Below are positions 58,336 through 64,000 of a DNA stretch of 64,000 bases, one piece after another. This DNA comes from Ascoidea asiatica (lineage: Eukaryota > Ascomycota > Saccharomycetes > Ascoideales > Ascoideaceae): NCBI GenBank assembly GCA_001600695.1, contig BCKQ01000007.1, positions 743,607-807,606 on the forward strand. The letters are read 5' to 3'. Under the pieces are notes generated by a model that had not been told where the DNA came from, made no database searches, and saw nothing but the letters and a program-made list of their open reading frames with translations. The translations under genes and the position numbers were made by a program. Every line of letters begins with the position of its first letter. Position 1 is the first letter of the stretch.

Positions 58336-59747
58336 TTGTCATGAATAGAAGGAGCCTTATTATGACAATAACTACATTCATAATAATAATTACATTAATA
58401 ATAAAAATCATATTAATAGTAATGATCAGCCTTATAATAATGAGCATCCTTATAATAATAGAAATACTCATGAATGTACCAGTAATAATAATAACTATCA
58501 TACTAAGAATATTAATAATAGTGATACTGATTTTCATGCAATTTCAATTTTGATAATGATATTGGTCATGGTGCTCTCTGTAATAGTGATTCCTATAATA
58601 CTGAAGAAACTGCTCTTATAAGCTATGATAATAATTTGATTAACCAAAATTTGAATATTCAAAATTTATGTTTCAAGATAAGTGAGCAGGTACACTTCAT
58701 AGAAAATTCTCTCCTATTTGCAGTTAAGCTTTTTTATGATCAAATGCAAGCAGAAAAAATTTATTTTCATCAAAACAAATTAGAAAGTAAAAATATTGAG
58801 TTCATTATGAAAAAATTATCAAAGAAATTAGAACCAGTTCACTGTATAACTTAAGAATATCAAAAAACCTTATCTGTTTTGAATTTTTTACATGTCTCGT
58901 TGTTATTGTGCTTAGTTGAGTAGAGGAACAGCTTATATTGCATTTGGTTGTACTGGTTGTATAATGCGTTTACTAAATGTTGAATACACAAATGAGTATT
59001 AGGTTTTTCCATATATTCAAAAGCGTTTACTGAATGAGCCCAACTGATTTAGTTGAATAAAATTAAAAAATTTTCTTGAAAGTTAGCTAATCAAGTATAA
59101 ACTATCACTAAAAAAGCTATTACTCATACTAGGCTCGCTTCAAAAAAAAGAAAATGAAGAAATAAGTAAAAGAAAGAAATTTTACGAAATATTAGATCAA
59201 TTCTTCCTTTATTGGCAAAATACCTTTCCGGTTATTTTGATGACACTGCTACTGAAGTTCTTAAAATGTACAATAAAAATGTAAATGCTGATGATGTTGC
59301 TAAAGGAAATAAAAAGGTAAGCAATGATAATATAAGATACTGAAAAAATATTATTAATGGAGTTTTTTATTTTGTCTTCTCTTTTGTTGCTGAATAACAA
59401 AGATCTTCAAGAAAAAAACTTTACTAGACTTTAATTTAGATTCTGCAGCTTATTTCCTTGCAAATAAAATTACTTGAACCAAATTCCATGACTTAAAAGT
59501 AGTGAATAATTAATAAGGTATTTTATCAACCAACCAGGTTGAAAAATCCGGCCTTGACATACTATGTTAAATATATAAAAATATTGGTGATTCTGTTTCT
59601 TTGCTTAACTATAGAAATAAAACATTCGAAAGAAAGAATGGGAATAAAATTTCTGAAAAGTCTTTTAGGCACAATATCCTAATTATAAGTAATAATACGG
59701 AGAAAAATACTGAAAATAATACTGAAATCCACTATAATGATACAAAC

Positions 59748-59779
<32 letters not shown>
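59748..59779. repeat. AAT microsatellite (poly-Asn in the decayed gene)
   Basis: Ten AAT units read directly; in the + strand frame they code for most of a run of twelve Asn. Confidence 0.9.
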
Positions 59780-59783
<4 letters not shown>

Positions 59784-60801
59784 ACTTCTTTAAGACTGAA
59801 AAATTCTAATTTTCAATCAAGTTTTTCTAAAATATTCAAATTCGAACAAGTTTATTTCAATAGAATTTTTGTTTGTCTTCAATGGGAAGCTTCGGCGTTA
59901 AATCCATTACTTTAGGCCCATGTATTGCCATTAGATGGAAGATATTCCAAAAATAATCAAAGTAGACGTCAAAGAGCAATACGTTTTTGAAAATTTGCTG
60001 CAGACCATATATTAACAGACATGTTCTATTAGCATGTTTAACATGTCAAGGAGCTTACACTAATAAATGGAAAAACTTGTATTAAATCTTTCATTTCGGT
60101 TTTGCCGTTTGATCTTCAAGAAAAATTAAAAACTAAATTATTATTGCTGATAAGGCTAAGATGATTTGAACTGTATTAGATTCTTTTGGATTTAAAAAAC
60201 GAAACTTTTGTACTTTCCTTGAAAAACGATGGGTTATCAGCATTAGTAGGATATCAAACCATTACATTATAAATGAAAAGGGCCGATTAAATAATAGAAC
60301 CTCTATGCTTTGAAAAGTTGCACACTTTAATAAATATTTTTTAACTAACATAAGAACAACTGGAATGAATGATAGAATCCAAAATTATACAGGTTATCTA
60401 GCTCATTCCGTTTCAATTTGGATATAAAGTTCCTTCAGGATTATTTGAAAACCATATTTCAACATGTAATTAATGATGAATAGAACCAATCAAATAATAA
60501 TAATATTCCATCAAACAATAAAAATATTTGATCAAATAATAATAATAATCAATTAATATTATTCGTTCAAAGGTAATGATGAACTCAAAACTAATAATAG
60601 TCAACAACTCAATAATAAGAATCACACAACTGAACCTTATAATGGAATAGGTGATGAAGAAGTTGTTCAAATTGAAGGAAACTCGTCACATATAACTTCT
60701 TTTGTTGTATATTATAAATCACTTACTTTCAAAGATTTTCATACCATCGAGCTACCACTTTGTGGGTGGAATGTCAATGTAAAGGGCAGAAGGAAAAAGT
60801 G

Positions 60802-62423
60802 AATCGCATATCCAGTGTGGCCTTTCAATTCAGTTCCCAATAATATTTGAGGTCATTAAGGCACAAATAATCGAATGAAGACGGCAGGACTGAATTTCGT
60901 GAATTCCTGGGCTAAACAATTTTAAGGCCCAAAATATGAACACGAGGATTAACAATCCACTGAGTGTACATAATGGGTGCTCGGTAGTGAAGGCATTAAA
61001 GGAAATAGTTATTACATTTTCGCAATTGATATACATTTAGCTCATCTTTTTGAAATAGCATTAGCTTTCAAAGGAAGCTTTCGGAAACTTAGTAATGCCA
61101 TCAGTACAGATGCATTGAAAATGTCTACTTTATATTTTATGAAGTTCCAGCACTTTATCTGCGATGACAACAGTCTGACATTATAAGGTCTGAATTCTTA
61201 CAGTAGTGGGTAGCTGAGCGGGTGCATACTATAGAAGGTGCAATTATCAGTTGTTATTGTTGTTTTATTCTACAAAGCCAGCAGTATTTTGTATTCATAT
61301 AATGAAATCCATTCTCAAAGTGCGAAATATTTCAGTCCAGGGGACCAATTGGGACTTGCGGCCTTCAAAAGCTGCTTATATAGATATGCTCTGCTCTAAA
61401 TATTAATATTTTGAAAGATGAAAAACTGCATCCCGGGACTTATTGCCAAAATAGATTTGTCGATATTGAGGCACTGGATTTTAATCAAGTATCAATTTTT
61501 CAAATTTTATAATTAAAGAACCTTCACAGGTGGTCTACCAACTAAGGGAGCAAAAGGGCCCCAATCAAAGGCAATTCAATAATTATGCGCTAGTTTTACT
61601 TTACTTTTCATATTTGTTTTCAAACTACTAAATAGTACAATTAATAAATTTTGCTTATCATTTACTGGAAATATTTTTTCTGATAGTTGGGCGTTTTTGT
61701 CAAACAGTTGATTTTAACAAGAGTAATAAGTCCATAAATTAGCTATGTAAAATCAATGTATGTATTTTATTTCTACTTTTTTGGTTAGATTTAAGTTTCT
61801 TTTAAATTTAGTTTTCTAAACTGATTAGGTTGTTCTATTGGATCGCAGTCAAGCAATTGGAAAATCGATTGTTCAATTTAGAAAAAATGGCGTGAGTGAG
61901 GTTAGGGCAAATATTTCCTAGGCTCCAACGCGTTTAATGGCTATTATCAGGGATCTATTAAAACGCCGGTGCCCAAAAGTCTTTCAAACTGCTTGTTGGC
62001 AGGCCATTTCAAGAGTGCCGTTTTTAAAACTTTTTTTACCTCCGACCCCCATGGAAATGCCTTGCTTTATTGTCTTTATTTTTTTGATTCCGTTTTATAC
62101 AAGCGACATTAAAGTCTGTATACTAATAGTGAGTTCCGTAACTATGAATATTTCATTCTAGAAAATCGCCCGCTCGTTGACTTTTACCATTTATAAAGCT
62201 GGTTGCACGTAGTTTTATTTTAATATTATTACGTTGGAACATGCAACTTTATTTTACTCTTCTTAAATAATACTCTTTTATATAGGTGTAATATTGAATA
62301 TAAAATTATATATTTATTTGGTGATTCAATGTTAATCGTATGCAACTAAATAAAATATATTTATATATTATATTTATATAAACCTGAAATTAATAATAAT
62401 TTGTTGAAAATTTGGTAAAAGTC
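60802..62423. other. Stretch without a clear gene
   Basis: Contains a 69-codon + strand frame (60977-61186, no ATG start) and a protein-like patch near 61310-61500 (HSQSAKYFSPGDQLGLAAF). These may be the end of the decayed Asn-rich gene. 61500-62423 shows nothing convincing. Confidence 0.3.
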
Positions 62424-62743
62424 GATGATGGGATCTATAACAGATAATCTGCCAAAGGCAATCAGTACAAACACTATATTTTTTAAAGAGAAGTATGTTC
62501 ACGAATCTACATTAAAAAAAAACATAAAAAATGCTGATAGATTATTGCAAAAATTGCTTATTGTCGTGGACCCATTAAAAGAAAAAAGGCATTCCCGGTA
62601 GACGTTTATCCAGATTGCATAATATTGATACCCAAACTGTTGAATTCACAAAAGATATTTTGTTGGTGATTCAGCGAGCCCAGAACATTTATTTGTTTTA
62701 ATTTATTTAGTAACTGCTCGTCAAGATTTCATGGATTGGAAAA
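62424..62743 (+). pseudogene. Decayed gene of unknown family, left part
   Basis: Opens with two Met codons at 62424 and reads MMGSITDNLPKAISTNTIFF, then KNADRLLQKLLIVVDPLKEK, to a TAG at 62598. After a frame change it continues RRLSRLHNIDTQTVEFTKD and later LVTARQDFMDWK, ending at the target site of solo LTR B2. The frame resumes at 63777 as KIDPLLNIYDKL. I do not recognise it. Confidence 0.4.
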
Positions 62744-63776
62744 TGTCAGGATTTCTAGGTAATACCAAGTGAGGTGTGGTGCTATAGTCTAGCACAGGCG
62801 TGCAGCTATGAATATGGGTGACAGCCTAGTAGTGCAAGCCCTGGTGATAAGCCCTTGTAGGTATCATGACTACAGGACAAGGGAATACCTCTTGGGATAC
62901 TGTCTGGGCGATCGTATTCTGTTAGGGCCAAACAAAGGGGCTGAGTAGTCCGGCTGTAGGGGTTTACACGTTCGTTTGTTGATCAAATATTCACAACAGA
63001 GGTGTGAGCCTTAACGTTGAATATGGGCTGCCTACATACATGTGACGAGATGTAACCTGGAGATACTTGAGGTATCATCCTGGTACAATGTGCCATGCCG
63101 TTGGTCAGATCCACTTGCTGGTCCCGATCAGGTAAGTGATTAGGTAATCAGGAAGACCGGAACCTGATTGCGGTATACTCGAGTGATTCTGATATAGGGA
63201 CAGCCGAGAGAGCTGGTTTCACGTTCCAATTAGTAATGGTACGAAGCAGTTATTAGTTCATATTTTTATGTGACGGGCTAATATGCCGTTGTAGAACACG
63301 TGATGTCTTGGATTCCATAACTGTTCTTGGTGTTCATGCTGATGTCATGGGGCTTGATGAGGGGTAATGTATTACTGATTAGGTTTCCGACGTTGATTGG
63401 CTAGTCGGACAGCCGAATGTAGAAACTCATCGAAAAAGTCCTTGTAGGTACTGTCAGGCAGCAGTTCTACTTGTACTTTCTATCAAATTGTATGTGGACA
63501 ATACTAACTTGGAGTTTGAGATTAGAAGACGTAATTTGAACCGAAAATATTACAGGTAGGAAGTGATATCTTCCTTGATTTCGGGCTCCCAATAGCAATC
63601 ATTTTGCTATACGTATACGAAATAGCTATCAAGATTTATAATATATATTTCCTGCAGATCAAGGTCCAAATTAATACAAGTAGACTTTGATTTCTCAATA
63701 TTTTTATATACACTTTTATATAGAGATTGTAGAAATAAATGAAAATCAATACTAATAATAAGAATAATATTCAACA
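62744..63776 (+). mobile_element. Solo LTR B2 (family B), 1033 bp
   Basis: Starts TGTCAGG and ends TTCAACA, flanked by the perfect 5-bp duplication GAAAA (62739-62743 and 63777-63781). Aligns along its length with B1 (18839-19865). AAGGTCCAAATTAATA and a following AT-rich TTTTTATATA segment near the right end mark a likely promoter region on the + strand. No internal element sequence. It splits a decayed frame that reads across it. Confidence 0.92.
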
Positions 63777-63936
63777 GAAAATTGATCCTCTTCTCAATAT
63801 ATATGATAAATTAAATGTTGGAAATACGGCGGATGCACTGTGTTGCGAAACGTATAACTCAATAAGAGGTGCGAATACTGCTAAACTTCGTGGAGTTTTT
63901 TCAAATAAAAAAAAGGATGAAACACTAACCTGGCTT
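63777..63936 (+). pseudogene. Decayed gene of unknown family, right part
   Basis: Continues the frame of 62424-62743 across solo LTR B2: IDPLLNIYDKLNVGNTADAL, then NSIRGANTAKLRGVFS, and a TAA near 63937. An ATG ORF beginning at 63739 lies partly in the LTR and is therefore artificial in its first 12 codons. The rest of the window to 64000 shows no other feature. Function unknown. Confidence 0.4.
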
Positions 63937-64000
63937 TAACACAAAATCATCAGAATTTGATCCCTTTGTGGGGATAAAAATACCTAGAACAATATGAGTA

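Larger units (their letters stand above)
57481..60801 (+). pseudogene. Large decayed Asn-rich gene, identity unknown
   Basis: Protein-like text on the + strand over 3.3 kb: SLNIKLNGDIAGDIASNLAS (about 57497), GDTDADFHDIFDGDIEDNDE (about 57670), a long Asn/His/Asp tract (58240-58530), then LCFKISEQVHFIENSLLFAV (58666) and FHQNKLESKNIEFIMKKLSK (58763). After that come SILPLLAKYLSGYFDDTATE (59198), a (AAT)n-coded run of 12 Asn (59742-59780), SFISVLPFDLQEKLKTK (60085) and GDEEVVQIEGNSSHITSF (60649). Stops and frame changes separate the blocks. I do not recognise the family. It may extend to about 61500, where VLGSEGIKGNSYYIFAIDIH (60977) opens a 69-codon frame. It is not clearly homologous to the - strand Asn-rich gene at 50-54 kb. 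Confidence 0.4.

Noticed and set aside
58223-58553. 104- and 108-codon Ile/Met-rich ORFs on both strands
   Set aside because: Translations of AAT/GAT low-complexity DNA in the wrong frames of the Asn-rich pseudogene.
63739-63936. 66-codon ORF with an ATG start as an intact gene
   Set aside because: Its first 12 codons lie in solo LTR B2; the rest belongs to an older split frame.
1-64000. CRISPR arrays, rRNA genes, bacterial-type operators
   Set aside because: No regularly spaced identical repeats and no conserved rRNA blocks were seen; the sequence is eukaryotic.

Overview
The window looks like an AT-rich budding-yeast (Saccharomycotina-type) chromosome region. Two compact, apparently intronless host genes lie in the first 3.6 kb. 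They are the 3' part of APC1 (anaphase-promoting complex scaffold, + strand) and the complete PIS1 (phosphatidylinositol synthase, - strand), and they converge on a 173-bp gap. The assignment rests on protein patterns I recognise by eye; no database search was run.

The remaining ~60 kb (3.84-64 kb) holds no host gene I can call intact. It is a graveyard of mobile elements in several layers. (1) Copia family 1: two full-length but dead copies with 224-bp LTRs, an old one at 3838-12573 and a younger one at 32005-41987. (2) A very decayed Ty3/gypsy element on the - strand (13996 to about 28900). It was itself hit by a solo LTR (18839-19865) and by a copia element of a second family (about 20020-26419). 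(3) Four solo LTRs of about 1.03 kb, from two related families (A: 30575-31611 and 55904-56938; B: 18839-19865 and 62744-63776). Each starts at or near TGT, ends at or near CAACA, and is flanked by a perfect 5-bp target duplication. (4) A third copy of the gypsy LTR, inverted, at about 47359-48763.

Older decayed genes lie between and beneath these insertions. The best is an integrase-type gene split into three pieces (29587-30574, 31612-32004, 41988-43700) by a solo LTR and by the younger copia element. Its core resembles the KRBA2/Ginger class of integrases. Two large Asn-rich decayed genes lie at about 50.1-53.85 kb (- strand) and about 57.5-60.8 kb (+ strand). Another decayed frame at 62424-63936 is split by solo LTR B2. 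At three insertion sites the host reading frame resumes when the LTR and one target repeat are ignored. This supports the boundaries and gives a relative order of events.

Functionally the region looks like non-coding, insertion-tolerant chromatin next to two essential housekeeping genes, as in regional centromeres or subtelomeres of yeasts. That last point is inference only. No tRNA, rRNA or CRISPR feature was found.
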